A DNA stretch of 64,000 nt, from assembly GCF_003001935.1 (NCBI RefSeq), contig NZ_PVNG01000018.1:124001-188000 (forward strand), written 5' to 3'. The notes under the pieces were generated by a model, which worked only from the letters and a program-made list of their open reading frames with translations, had not been told where the DNA came from and did not search any database. The translations under genes and the position numbers were made by a program. This document shows positions 17,990 to 25,984 of this stretch, piece by piece. Source of the DNA: Nonomuraea fuscirosea. Lineage in GTDB: Bacteria > Actinomycetota > Actinomycetes > Streptosporangiales > Streptosporangiaceae. Position 1 is the first letter of the stretch. Each line of letters starts with the position of its first letter.

Positions 17990-18178
17990 CCCCGGTACAT
18001 CGGCTCGGGCCAGACGCTTGTGCTGGAGTTCGCCGGAGACGTTCAGGAGATCGCCGAGACGAAGGAGCACCGCCTGTTGTGGCGGCTGACCGGGACGTTG
18101 ATCACCGGCCAGGTCGCACCTTGCGTAGTGATCGATGACAAGTCCTGGTGGAAGACCAAGGCCGACAACGGCAGCTGA
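17990..18178 (+). other. Possible fragment of a coding region
   Basis: A plus-strand frame in 17990-18178 gives a protein-like tail (LVLEFAGDVQEIAETKEHRL, then TGTLITGQVAPCVVIDD) ending in TGA. No convincing start or family was found. Upstream, 17600-17990 shows no other candidate. It may be the 3' remnant of a gene whose 5' part has decayed. Confidence 0.25.
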
Positions 18179-18310
18179 CGTCAACCGTCGTCAACCTTGC
18201 TCGCCAGTGCGCCTCAGCCGCCGGCATCTTCGCCGAGGCGATCGGTGAGTGAGGCGGACCCGCGTAAGCAGGGGTGTCAGCCAGATCGCGCGATCGTCCT
18301 AGACAAGCAG

Positions 18311-18348
18311 AAAGGCCCGCTCCAGGGATCCCTGGTGGCGGGCCTTTT
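18311..18348. terminator. Terminator hairpin after tRNA-Arg
   Basis: AAAGGCCCGC (18311-18320) pairs with GCGGGCCTTT (18338-18347), with an inner CAGGGATCCCTG dyad. It ends in a T-run on the plus strand and, read from the minus strand, also in a T-run, so it can act both ways. It lies 9 bases past the 3' end of the minus-strand tRNA-Arg. Confidence 0.8.
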
Positions 18349-18356
18349 GTGCTGTG

Positions 18357-18429
18357 CGCGGCCGACAGGAGTCGAACCCGTAACCTTCTGATCCGTAGTC
18401 AGATGCTCTATCCATTGAGCTACGGCCGC
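18357..18429 (-). tRNA. tRNA-Arg (anticodon ACG)
   Basis: On the minus strand the acceptor arms GCGGCCG and CGGCCGC pair perfectly. The D-arm (GCTCAATGGATAGAGC), the anticodon stem TCTGA/TCAGA around loop CTACGGA (anticodon ACG) and the T-arm with TTCGACT are all intact. Discriminator base is G; CCA is not encoded. No integrase or att duplication was noticed next to it. Confidence 0.95.
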
Positions 18430-18577
18430 TCGCTGCGTAAGCAAGCATAGCGGGTTTTCGGGAGTGCCTCGAACCGGATACGGGGTTATGACTGGTGTTG
18501 GTTCGGGGGCTGGGTGGGTGTGGGGTGGTGTGAGGGGGTTTGAGCAGGGGGAGCTTGTGGGTCTTCTGGGTGCGGGC

Positions 18578-18934
18578 TTACGGGTCCGCTTGGTTCAGGA
18601 GGACGTCGAGCAGGATGGCCATGTCAGTCAGTCTGCGGAGGATGAGGGCGTACTGGTCGTGGGTCTGGACGCGGATCTTGGTGAGCTGGTCGGTCGTGTG
18701 CCTGCGGAAGCTTTCGATCTCGTCGTTGAGGGCGGAGAAGTCTTGGTTCAGCTCCGCTTGGAGGCATATGACCTGGGTTCTTGTGTCGGTGTGCGAGTCT
18801 CCCGGCGTGCGGGGGTGTCTGCGTCGTCGGCGTCGAGGTCTCAGGGGGCTGAGGGTCGGGTCGCCGGTACGTACGGTGGCCTCCAGGGCGTCCGCGCGGA
18901 GTTTCAGTTGGCGAATCTCCGTCTCGATGTCCAC
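18578..18934 (-). CDS. Small coiled-coil protein of unknown function
   Basis: The 118-residue product has a helical heptad-like N-terminus (DIETEIRQLKLRADALEATV), a short disordered Arg/Pro-rich middle and a second long helix (FSALNDEIESF, then DQLTKIRVQTHD and RRLTDMAILLDVLL). This suggests a dimeric coiled coil. The GTG start (18932-18934) has AGAGG close by. It is flanked by tRNA-Arg downstream and nothing convincing upstream. No family recognised. Confidence 0.55.
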   Translation of the reverse strand: MDIETEIRQLKLRADALEATVRTGDPTLSPLRPRRRRRRHPRTPGDSHTDTRTQVICLQAELNQDFSALNDEIESFRRHTTDQLTKIRVQTHDQYALILRRLTDMAILLDVLLNQADP

Positions 18935-19210
18935 GTACCTCTACCTTCGCGGTAGTTGGGAGGGATCCGCTTGCGAGGGTGTGCGCTCGTGGTCCCACGT
19001 TCTGTGAGCACATGGTTGCAAGGTGTGGGGGGAAGTGGGAAACCGTGATGGGTGGGCGGGGTGAAGACTTTCTCCCGGGGGTGTAGTGGAGATCACCGCT
19101 GGGTGCGTTTCTCTGCTCGGCGGGTGGGTGGTGAAGGTGGCATCTACGGCAAGAGCAGGCAAAACGCGGGAGAGGGTGAGTGCGCTCCGGGGCCTTGGAG
19201 TGGCGTGCCG

Positions 19211-19843
19211 CTACGTGCCCTCTGAGTAGTAGATGGCTGCTTGGACGCGGCTTTTCAGGCCTAGTTTGTTGAGCACGCGGCTTACGTGGGTCTTCGTGGT
19301 GGCTTCTGCCATGTCGAGTTCGCGGGCGATCTCGGCGTTGGACAGGCCCCGTCCGATGCAGGCCAGCACTTGTTGTTCGCGGGGGGTCAGGCCGGCTGGG
19401 TCGGTTGCCGGTTCTCTGCGGGTGGGGAGTTGCTCGGCGAAGGCGGCTATCAGGCGGCGGGTGACGCCTGGTGCGATGAGCCCCTCGCCGCGGGCCACCA
19501 CGCGGACCGCCTCCACCAGGGATTCGGCGTCGGTGTTCTTCAGCAGGAAGCCGGCCGCGCCGGCCCGGAGGGCGCCGAAGACGTATTCGTCGACGTCGAA
19601 CGTGGTGAGGATGAGGACGTCGCAGACTCCCGCCAGCGCGCGCGTGGCGGAGATGCCGTCGAGCCGGGGCATGCGTACGTCCATCAGGACGAGGTCGGGG
19701 CGCAGCTCCTCGGCCATGGCGACGGCGCGTTCGCCGTCCTCGGCCTCGCCCACGACCTCGATGTCGTCGGCTCCGCCCAGGATCAGCACGATTCCGGCCC
19801 GGACCGCGGCGTGATCATCGGCCACGAGCACCCTGATGGTCAC
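19211..19843 (-). CDS. NarL/FixJ-type response regulator
   Basis: The 210-residue protein has a receiver domain with the acidic pair in VADDH, phospho-acceptor Asp ~55 (LVLMDVRMP) and conserved Lys in FLLKNT. A LuxR-type helix-turn-helix (LTPREQQVLACIGRGLSNAEIA) follows. It binds DNA after phosphorylation by the kinase whose gene it overlaps (ATGA, 19840-19843). Targets are unknown; the usual candidates, an adjacent ABC exporter, are missing here. Confidence 0.92.
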   Translation of the reverse strand: MTIRVLVADDHAAVRAGIVLILGGADDIEVVGEAEDGERAVAMAEELRPDLVLMDVRMPRLDGISATRALAGVCDVLILTTFDVDEYVFGALRAGAAGFLLKNTDAESLVEAVRVVARGEGLIAPGVTRRLIAAFAEQLPTRREPATDPAGLTPREQQVLACIGRGLSNAEIARELDMAEATTKTHVSRVLNKLGLKSRVQAAIYYSEGT

Positions 19844-21039
19844 CGTCCGCCTCCAGTGTTCTTCTTCTCGGCTGCCGGGTCGGACCCGGCGCCTCTCGTG
19901 TCCATCTCGGTCGTCGTCGGCAGGGCCACCGAGACCCGCCAGCTTTCCCCGTCGGCCGCTCCGGCCTCGAACCGCCCTCCGACCAGGGTTGCTCGTTCGC
20001 GCATGCCGATCAGGCCGGCGCCGGCGCCGGGTAGCCCGCCTCGCCGGTCGAGACTCAGCGCGTTGTCGACGCGGACGACGACCTGGTCGGGCTCATAGCC
20101 GAGCACCACGGAGACTGGAGACTCGCCGTGTTTGAGGGCGTTGGTGAGCGCTTCCTGGAGTATGCGGTAGCCGGCGAGATCCACGGACGGGGGCAGGTCG
20201 CGGGGCTCGCCCTCGATCCGGGTCCGTACGTCCATGCCTGCTTGCCGCACCCGTTCGACCAGGGGATCGGCGTCCCCGAGGCGTGGGCGGGTCGTCTCGC
20301 TCTCGGCCTCGTCGCCTTCCTGTCTCAGCAGGCCGATCATGGCTCGCATCTCGGCCATGCCCGCGACACTGTTCTCCCGTACGGACTCCATGACCTTCCG
20401 CACCGTCTCCCGATCGAGATCCTTGCGCGACAGCGCGGCGGTGGACTGGATGGCGATGGCGCTGAAGTGGTTGGCGATCATATCGTGCAGCTCGCGAGCC
20501 ATCCGGGTGCGTTCGGCGGTGACGGCGGCCTGGCGGTCGAGCTCCGCCAGGCGGGCCACCTGCTCGGCCCGCGCCCGCTCGGCCGCCGCCCGATCTCGCT
20601 GCTCGCGCAGGTAGACCGCGGTGAGGACGGGCGTGACGAGCACCAGCCCCGCCTGCACGCCCATCACGGCCAGCGCGCGCCAGTCTGCGGCGAGGAACCC
20701 GGCCGTGGCGCCCGCCCCGACCGCCAGCACGGAGGTGGTGCCCAGCAGGATGCGGGACAGGCCGGCCGGACCGTAGAGCGCGGCCGCGTACAGGTTGTCG
20801 GTGAAGACCAGTACCGTCCCCAGGGACGGGCCCACGAGCCCGTCGATCGCGATCCCGACGACCCCGAGCCCCAGGCAGAGCAGCGGCGCCCGCGTCCGCA
20901 GCAGGACTCCCGCGCAGGTGAGCGCCAGCGGCACGAACAGCAGCCAGGTGGGCGTGCCGCGATGGACGTACGACCCGCCCGCGATGAGCAGCGCGCCCAT
21001 CGCGAAGGCCAGCGCCGCTCCCAGCGTCACCCGGTTCAT
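19840..21039 (-). CDS. Sensor histidine kinase (HisKA_3 type)
   Basis: The 399-residue kinase has four or five membrane segments in the first ~145 residues and almost no extracellular domain, so it probably senses within the membrane. The dimerisation box holds His ~185 (ARELHDMIANHFSAIAIQ). The ATPase domain has the N-box (LQEALTNALKHG) and G-box (GAGAGLIGMRER). GGAGG precedes the ATG by 6 bases. It is coupled to the downstream response regulator. Confidence 0.92.
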   Translation of the reverse strand: MNRVTLGAALAFAMGALLIAGGSYVHRGTPTWLLFVPLALTCAGVLLRTRAPLLCLGLGVVGIAIDGLVGPSLGTVLVFTDNLYAAALYGPAGLSRILLGTTSVLAVGAGATAGFLAADWRALAVMGVQAGLVLVTPVLTAVYLREQRDRAAAERARAEQVARLAELDRQAAVTAERTRMARELHDMIANHFSAIAIQSTAALSRKDLDRETVRKVMESVRENSVAGMAEMRAMIGLLRQEGDEAESETTRPRLGDADPLVERVRQAGMDVRTRIEGEPRDLPPSVDLAGYRILQEALTNALKHGESPVSVVLGYEPDQVVVRVDNALSLDRRGGLPGAGAGLIGMRERATLVGGRFEAGAADGESWRVSVALPTTTEMDTRGAGSDPAAEKKNTGGGR

Positions 21040-21057
21040 CAGAAACCTCCGAGGAGA

Positions 21058-21378
21058 CCCCAGCCTTCAGGCGGGGGAGGAATCGGACCTTGCGGGAGCA
21101 GGACAGAGGCAGGCGATTCGCAGCCAGGCGGACCGCCGTCGAAACGCGGCGCGATGCCGCAGAATTCGGTAGTGTGTTCGATGGCGGCGATGACCAAGCC
21201 GTCGGAGCAACGATCGGCAATACCCTCGCCGCCGGGCTGGCGGAGAGGTGAAACGCCTGTGGAGCTGGTGTAAGACCTCAACGAGAGATCCCTTTCTCGG
21301 GCGGGCGACCGGCGATGAAGCAGGAAACCTCACGGGCGACCGTGGGACCCCCTCCTTCAGGCGGGGAAGGATGTCAAG
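21058..21378 (+). mobile_element. Possible relic of an IS200/IS605-type element end
   Basis: Two similar hairpins in the same orientation, 290 bases apart, share the core CCTTCAGGCGGGG: one at 21058-21084 and one at 21348-21378, the latter followed by AAGGATGTCAAG. Actinomycete IS200/IS605 elements often end in such a CCCC..CTTCAGG..GGGG hairpin plus ATGTCAA, which is also the 3' end of TnpB guide RNAs. No tnpA or tnpB gene remains. The 260 bases between the hairpins contain no convincing gene. Confidence 0.35.
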
Positions 21379-21426
21379 GCTTCATCCCATCACTTCTGGC
21401 CAGCGTTTTCCTCCTGCGGAGGTCCG

Positions 21427-21458
21427 CCTGTGGATACACCGTTCGATGTATCCACAGG
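21427..21458. repeat. 12-bp inverted repeat containing TATCCACA
   Basis: CCTGTGGATACA (21427-21438) and TGTATCCACAGG (21447-21458) are perfect inverted arms around an 8-base spacer. Each arm holds TATCCACA, close to a DnaA box. It lies 126 bases upstream of the membrane protein gene at 21585 and could be an operator or DnaA site. Confidence 0.5.
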
Positions 21459-21584
21459 TTGGGGATCTGCGTGTTCCGGCGTCCGGAGGAGGTGGTCTGA
21501 TGAGGATGGTGCTTCGCGGTGGGGGCGCTGGAACTTGTTCGGGTGGAGGGCGCGCATACGTCGTACTGTGAGGGGGTGAGCGAA

Positions 21585-21926
21585 ATGCCGCCGCCGTCTG
21601 ATTCGTCCTCGCCTTCGTCCTCGGGCGGTGAGCCGTCGCCTCGGCGGACGGGGGTGGTGGTCGGGCTGGCCCTGGTCGGGGTCCTCGGTTATCTCGTGGT
21701 CAACGTGGTCGTGGGGGTCGTCGCCCTGAGCTTGGAGTCGACGGTGGCGATCGGGGTGGGGGGGGGGGTGCTGGCGGTTCGGGGGATCGGGGCCGGGGTG
21801 GTGCTCGTCCGGCTGCGGAGGTCGTGGTCGGTGGGGTTGGGACTCGGGTTGATGATCGGGTGGGGGCTGGCGTCGATCGTGTCGGCGGGCTTCTGTACGG
21901 GGCTCAACCCTGAGATGTATACGTAG
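21585..21926 (+). CDS. Small membrane protein, paralogue of the next gene's C-terminus
   Basis: The 113-residue protein has a Ser/Pro-rich start and three hydrophobic segments. Its last 40 residues, with WSVGLGLGLMIGW and SAGFCTGLNP, match the end of the protein encoded at 22025. AGGGGG lies 8 bases before the ATG; a GTG three codons earlier is in frame but would overlap that site. The coding sequence contains a run of 11 G (21758-21768). It is the first gene of a same-strand set reaching 25980. Function unknown. Confidence 0.65.
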   Translation: MPPPSDSSSPSSSGGEPSPRRTGVVVGLALVGVLGYLVVNVVVGVVALSLESTVAIGVGGGVLAVRGIGAGVVLVRLRRSWSVGLGLGLMIGWGLASIVSAGFCTGLNPEMYT

Positions 21927-22024
21927 GCCTACGAACTGTTGTACGTGTGATGACGGTGTTGAGCGGATGTCGGTCGCGGGCTCGGCTCCTGGTCTGATCG
22001 CGACTAGGGGGTAGAGCAAAGCGC

Positions 22025-23419
22025 ATGAGTACGAGACCACCCACGCCGCCTGCACCGCCGTCGTCGTCCGGGGAACCGGAGGAGCCGGGGCAGGGGGCCG
22101 GGTCTGGGCTGGAGTCAGGGTCGGGGCCGCAGCGGCAGTCGGGATCGGAGCCGGGGCCGGAGGCGGTGTCGGGGCTGGGGGCAGGGTCGAGATCGGGGCA
22201 GGAGGCGGGGCCGGGATCGGGGCAGGAGGGGGAGCCGGAGTTTCTGCCGCCTCCGACCGGGGAGAGGGTGTCGTCACCTGCCATCGGTGAGCGGGCGCCG
22301 GCGTCGGTGCCGCCTCCCAGTGGTGAGCCGTCGCTTCTGCCGCCGCCGCCGACGGGGCGGCCGGTGCCTCTGCCGCCGCCTGCCGGCCAGCCGAAGTTTC
22401 TGGCGGCGGGCGGAGGGGGAACGGGCGCTGGACGTGAGGAAGGGGGTGGCGGTTCTGGGGAGGTTCCGGGAGCTGTGCAACCGGGCCGGGCGTCGTCGTC
22501 CGGAGCCGTCGGGGAGCCGGGTGAGGCGTCACCGTCGGCTGGGCAGTCGGGTGGCGCTTCGGCACCGGCCGCGCGGGGGCCAGGCATTCCGCCCGGTGCG
22601 GGGAGGCCGTCCTTCGTCGCGCCCGTGGTGAAGCCTTCGTCGGCGGGGCAGCCGGATTCGGGTGGGCAGACGCCGGGGCAGGTGGGTCCGCAGCAAGGGC
22701 AGTCGGCGTACGGATATTCCGGAAATGTCGCAGGAGGCCAGGGGCAATCGCCGCAGGGGCCGCCGCCCGGTTACGAAGGCCCGCCGGAGTACGGACCCCC
22801 GCCTGGCTACAGCCCCCCGGCCGGCCACGCCGGCCCGCCTTCCAGCGGAGGCCCTTACGGTGGCCCGCCTTCTCAGGGTGGCTCGGCTCCGCATGGAGGC
22901 CAGCCTTCTCAGGGTGGCCCTCCTTCTCACGGCGGCTCGCCTTCCAGCGGTGGCCAGCCTTTTCACGGCGGTTCGGCTCATGGAGGCCCGCTCTCGCACG
23001 GCGGTCCGTCCCCTCACGGCGGCCAGCCTTCGTACAGTGGTCCGCCTCCTCAAGGCCCCCCGCAGTACGGCCCCCCACCTCCCGGCCCCCACCCCACCCC
23101 GCCCCCATCCAGCGGCGGCAACACAGGCGCCCTGATCGGCTTCCTGTTCGCCGGCCTCGCCGCCTACAGCGCCCTCAACATCGTCATCGGCTTCTTCGTC
23201 TTCTTCGCCGCCATGAGCACCCCCGCCAACTCCATCCCCTACCTGGCCGCAGGCGCCATAGCCCTGGCCCTGGCCGGGCTGGGCGCGGGGATCGGGTTGT
23301 GCTTCGTCCGTAAGACCTGGAGCAGAGGCCTGGGGCTGGGGCTGATGATCGGCTGGGCGCTCTGGTCGATCCTCTCCGCCGGCTTCTGCACCGGCATCAA
23401 CCCGGGCCTGTACGGCTGA
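22025..23419 (+). CDS. Pro/Gly-rich membrane protein with conserved C-terminal membrane domain
   Basis: Of 464 residues, the first ~370 are disordered, rich in Pro, Gly, Ser and Gln, with repeats such as GGQPSQGG and SHGG units near 280-350. The last ~95 form a three-helix membrane domain (LIGFLFAGLAAYSALNIVIGF, a middle helix, then WSRGLGLGLMIGW and SAGFCTGINP) shared with the 21585 gene. The long tail may reach into the cytoplasm or cell wall; topology cannot be told. Its stop is separated by a single base from the Lgt-like gene, strongly suggesting one operon. Confidence 0.7.
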   Translation: MSTRPPTPPAPPSSSGEPEEPGQGAGSGLESGSGPQRQSGSEPGPEAVSGLGAGSRSGQEAGPGSGQEGEPEFLPPPTGERVSSPAIGERAPASVPPPSGEPSLLPPPPTGRPVPLPPPAGQPKFLAAGGGGTGAGREEGGGGSGEVPGAVQPGRASSSGAVGEPGEASPSAGQSGGASAPAARGPGIPPGAGRPSFVAPVVKPSSAGQPDSGGQTPGQVGPQQGQSAYGYSGNVAGGQGQSPQGPPPGYEGPPEYGPPPGYSPPAGHAGPPSSGGPYGGPPSQGGSAPHGGQPSQGGPPSHGGSPSSGGQPFHGGSAHGGPLSHGGPSPHGGQPSYSGPPPQGPPQYGPPPPGPHPTPPPSSGGNTGALIGFLFAGLAAYSALNIVIGFFVFFAAMSTPANSIPYLAAGAIALALAGLGAGIGLCFVRKTWSRGLGLGLMIGWALWSILSAGFCTGINPGLYG

Positions 23420-23420
23420 C

Positions 23421-24152
23421 ATGCCCTTTCACGAGATCTTCGTCGGCCTGGGCGTCCTTGTGGCCTCCGTCGTCTTCGTCAGGGAGGCCAGGAGGCGCGG
23501 CGCGCTCAACGAGCAGTCCCTGATCGCGGTGGCCGGAGCCCTGGTCGGCGGCGCGATCGGGATGCGGCTGGCCGGCTGGCTGGAGACCCTGGAGCTGCGA
23601 GACCTCTGGCTGTACGGCTCCCGCAGCATCCTCGGCGGCCTCACCGGCGCGTACGTCGGCGTCCTGGTCGCCAAGCGGATCATCGGCTACAAGGAGCGGA
23701 CCGGCGACCTGTTCGCCCCGGCGGTGGCGCTCGGCATGGCCGTCGGCAGGATCGGCTGTCATCTGACGGAGGCGCCGGGCCGGCCCACCGACCTGCCGTG
23801 GGGGGTGCACGCCCCGCCGGCCATCCCGGAGTGCCCTGGCTGCCTGACCGGGCAGGCCATGCACCCGTCGTTCATCTACGAGATCGTCTTCCAGCTGGCC
23901 GCGTTCGCCGCGCTGCTCTGGGCACGTAAGCGGCTCACGCAGCCGGGGGAGTTGTTCACGCTCTACCTGGCCGGGTACGCCGCCTTCCGCTTCCTCGTCG
24001 AGTTCACGAGGGCCAACGAGACGGTCTGGCTCGACCTGACCAGGCCCCAGTGGTTCCTGATCCCCGGGCTGCTGCTGCTCGGCGTCCGGCTCGCGTACGG
24101 CTGGCGGCGCGGCTACTACGATCCCCTTTTCGAGCGGAAGGTCATGACATGA
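23421..24152 (+). CDS. Lgt-like (prolipoprotein diacylglyceryl transferase family) membrane enzyme
   Basis: The 243-residue membrane protein is shorter than a housekeeping Lgt but keeps its family blocks: GRIGCHLTEAPGRPTDLPWGV (Arg and Glu of the catalytic region; the usual Asn after GRIG is Cys), MHPSFIYE and the late FRFLVEFTR. About six membrane segments are visible. Lgt transfers a diacylglyceryl group from phosphatidylglycerol to a Cys thiol; whether this paralogue uses lipoproteins, another lipid or a different acceptor is unknown. It starts one base after the previous stop and overlaps the radical SAM gene (ATGA, 24149-24152). Confidence 0.8.
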   Translation: MPFHEIFVGLGVLVASVVFVREARRRGALNEQSLIAVAGALVGGAIGMRLAGWLETLELRDLWLYGSRSILGGLTGAYVGVLVAKRIIGYKERTGDLFAPAVALGMAVGRIGCHLTEAPGRPTDLPWGVHAPPAIPECPGCLTGQAMHPSFIYEIVFQLAAFAALLWARKRLTQPGELFTLYLAGYAAFRFLVEFTRANETVWLDLTRPQWFLIPGLLLLGVRLAYGWRRGYYDPLFERKVMT

Positions 24153-25696
24153 GTGCAGGGATGGGGCTGCGGGGTGACCGCATCCTCAGGTACGTGAACG
24201 CGTTCTGCCCGCGCTGCCACGACCGCGACCTGTCGCAGGTGGAGCGGCTGAGCGGGTATCTGGCCGAGCGTGAGGGCCGCGTGTGGCTGGAGCGCGGGTG
24301 CCGCGAGCACGGTCTCGTCCGTACGTTGTACGACGAGGATCCGGAGATCCTGGCGTACCTGGAGGAGTGGACCGCCCCGACGAAGCAGCACGTACCGGAT
24401 ATATCCGGAAATTTTGATCCGGTACCCCAGGCCTACCTGCGCGGCCTGCCCGAGCTGCAGACCCAGCACACCTGCATCCTCCTTGAGGACATCGCCGAAG
24501 CCTGCAACCTGCGCTGCCCCACCTGCTTCGCCGACAGCTCGCCCGACCTGACCGGCATCGTCCCCGTCGAGGACGTCCTGGCGAACGTCGACCAGCGCCT
24601 GTCCAGGGAGAACGGCAAGCTCGACGTCCTCATGCTGAGCGGCGGCGAGCCCACCCTCCACCCCGAGCTCGACAGACTCCTCGCCGAGCTGGCCGAACGC
24701 CCGATCACCCGCATCCTGATCAACACCAACGGCGTCCGCGTCGCCAGGGACGACGTCCTGCTCGACCTCCTCACCGCGCACAGGGAGCGGGTCGAGGTCT
24801 ACCTCCAGTACGACGGCAGTTCGGCCGAGGCGTCGCGGCACCACCGGGGCGGCGACCTGACCCGGATCAAGGCGAGCGCCGTACGACGCCTGTCCGAGCG
24901 GGAGATCTTCACCACGCTGGTGATGACCGCCGCGCTCGGCGTGAACGACGGGGAGATCGGCGACGTCGTCCGCCTGGCCCTGGACACCCCGTACGTCGGC
25001 GGCGTGTCCCTGCAGCCCCAGTTCGGCTCGGGCCGGTCGGCCCCGATCGGCGAGCAGGACCGGCTCACCCACACCGGCGTGCTCAAGCGCCTCGGCCCGC
25101 AGACCGACGGCCTGGTGACCTGGCGCGACCTGACCGCGCTGCCCTGCTCACACCCCCACTGCTGCTCGGTCGGCTACCTCATCCGCGACGACTCCGCCCG
25201 CTGGCGCTCGCTCACCGAGTTGATCGGCCACGACCGGCTCAAGGCGAACCTCGGCCTGGTCTCCAACCGCATCGCCGACAGCGAGATCCCGCGCGAGCTG
25301 CGCCTGGCCGTACAGGAGTCGCTGCTCGGACTGCTGTCCGAGCAGTCGTCGCTGTCGCATCCGCAGGTTGGAGACCTGTGGCGGACCATCTGCGAGAACT
25401 GCGACCTCGGCGTCGCCACCCTGCTCACCCTCGCCTCCTCGGCCCTGCCCGGGCGGCGCAGGAAGCTGCGCGCGATGCTCGGGGAGCGGGTCGTGCGCAT
25501 CACCGTCAAACCGTTCATGGACCTGTCCACCATGATCGAGGAACGGCTCACGCAGTGCTGCGTGCACGTGGGCACGCGGGCCGAGCAGGACCAGTGCGCG
25601 CCGTTCTGCGCCGTGCAGGCGTGGCCGCAACTGTCCGGGCAGCGGCTGTCGGCGGTGGCCTCCAAGTCGAGGGGGCCGTTCGAGGTGGTGCTGTGA
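24149..25696 (+). CDS. Radical SAM protein resembling MJ0619/tetraether-synthase-like proteins
   Basis: The 515-residue protein has an N-terminal metal-site region (CPRC at 20-23; CREHG at 51-55). The radical SAM cluster motif follows, CNLRCPTC (Cys 119, 123, 126), in the setting HTCILLEDIAEACN, then FADSSPD and GGEPTLHPEL (~165-174). A C-terminal Cys-rich part holds CENCDLG, FMDLSTMIEER, CCVHVG and CAPFC, matching the auxiliary-cluster end of the MJ0619 family. MJ0619-type Tes joins lipid chains in archaea. Activity here is inference; the Lgt-like neighbour makes a lipid substrate attractive. GGAAGG lies 7 bases before the ATG. It is coupled to genes on both sides. Confidence 0.8.
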   Translation: MSAGMGLRGDRILRYVNAFCPRCHDRDLSQVERLSGYLAEREGRVWLERGCREHGLVRTLYDEDPEILAYLEEWTAPTKQHVPDISGNFDPVPQAYLRGLPELQTQHTCILLEDIAEACNLRCPTCFADSSPDLTGIVPVEDVLANVDQRLSRENGKLDVLMLSGGEPTLHPELDRLLAELAERPITRILINTNGVRVARDDVLLDLLTAHRERVEVYLQYDGSSAEASRHHRGGDLTRIKASAVRRLSEREIFTTLVMTAALGVNDGEIGDVVRLALDTPYVGGVSLQPQFGSGRSAPIGEQDRLTHTGVLKRLGPQTDGLVTWRDLTALPCSHPHCCSVGYLIRDDSARWRSLTELIGHDRLKANLGLVSNRIADSEIPRELRLAVQESLLGLLSEQSSLSHPQVGDLWRTICENCDLGVATLLTLASSALPGRRRKLRAMLGERVVRITVKPFMDLSTMIEERLTQCCVHVGTRAEQDQCAPFCAVQAWPQLSGQRLSAVASKSRGPFEVVL

Positions 25697-25980
25697 AGGA
25701 AGACGTCCAGAAGGCCGTTCGGGGTGGTGCGGCGAAGGAGCCGTACGATCCGCTCCGCCTGTGCGTGTACGCGACCGTCGCGCTGCTCGCCTGGCTGCTC
25801 GGGCCGTGGGCGGTGCTGGGGTTCGCGGCGCTCGGGTTCGCCGGTTACTGGCGGGCGCGGCGAGCCGGGCTGACCAGGAGCAAGTGCTTCCTGCGCGACA
25901 CCCGGCTCGTGCTGGCCTACCTCGGCCTCATCGGCCTCGCCGCGCTGGCGGCGATCGTCCTGGGGTGGCCGTCAGGCTGA
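25693..25980 (+). CDS. Small membrane protein coupled to the radical SAM gene
   Basis: The 95-residue product has two close membrane helices (ATVALLAWLLGPWAVLGFAALGF) joined by a basic loop (RARRAGLTRSKCFLRDTRL) to a final helix (AYLGLIGLAALAAIVLGW). Its GTG start overlaps the stop of the radical SAM gene (GTGA, 25693-25696), so it is almost surely made together with that enzyme. A role as membrane anchor or partner is likely but not shown. Unknown family. Confidence 0.7.
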   Translation: MKEDVQKAVRGGAAKEPYDPLRLCVYATVALLAWLLGPWAVLGFAALGFAGYWRARRAGLTRSKCFLRDTRLVLAYLGLIGLAALAAIVLGWPSG

Positions 25981-25984
25981 GCGG

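Noticed and set aside
18357..18429. tRNA-Arg as an attachment site of an integrated element
   Set aside because: No integrase or repeated tRNA end was seen in its flanks.
18941..19162. Short minus-strand frame upstream of the coiled-coil protein
   Set aside because: Pro/Thr/His-rich, no ribosome site and no resemblance to a protein domain.
21390..23108. Long minus-strand frame opposite the Pro/Gly-rich membrane protein gene
   Set aside because: It is a low-complexity mirror of the Pro/Gly repeats and crosses the IS-like and repeat region; no domain seen.
6755..25980. A secondary-metabolite cluster around the two AfsR-like regulators
   Set aside because: No polyketide synthase, peptide synthetase, terpene or other core biosynthetic gene occurs in the window.
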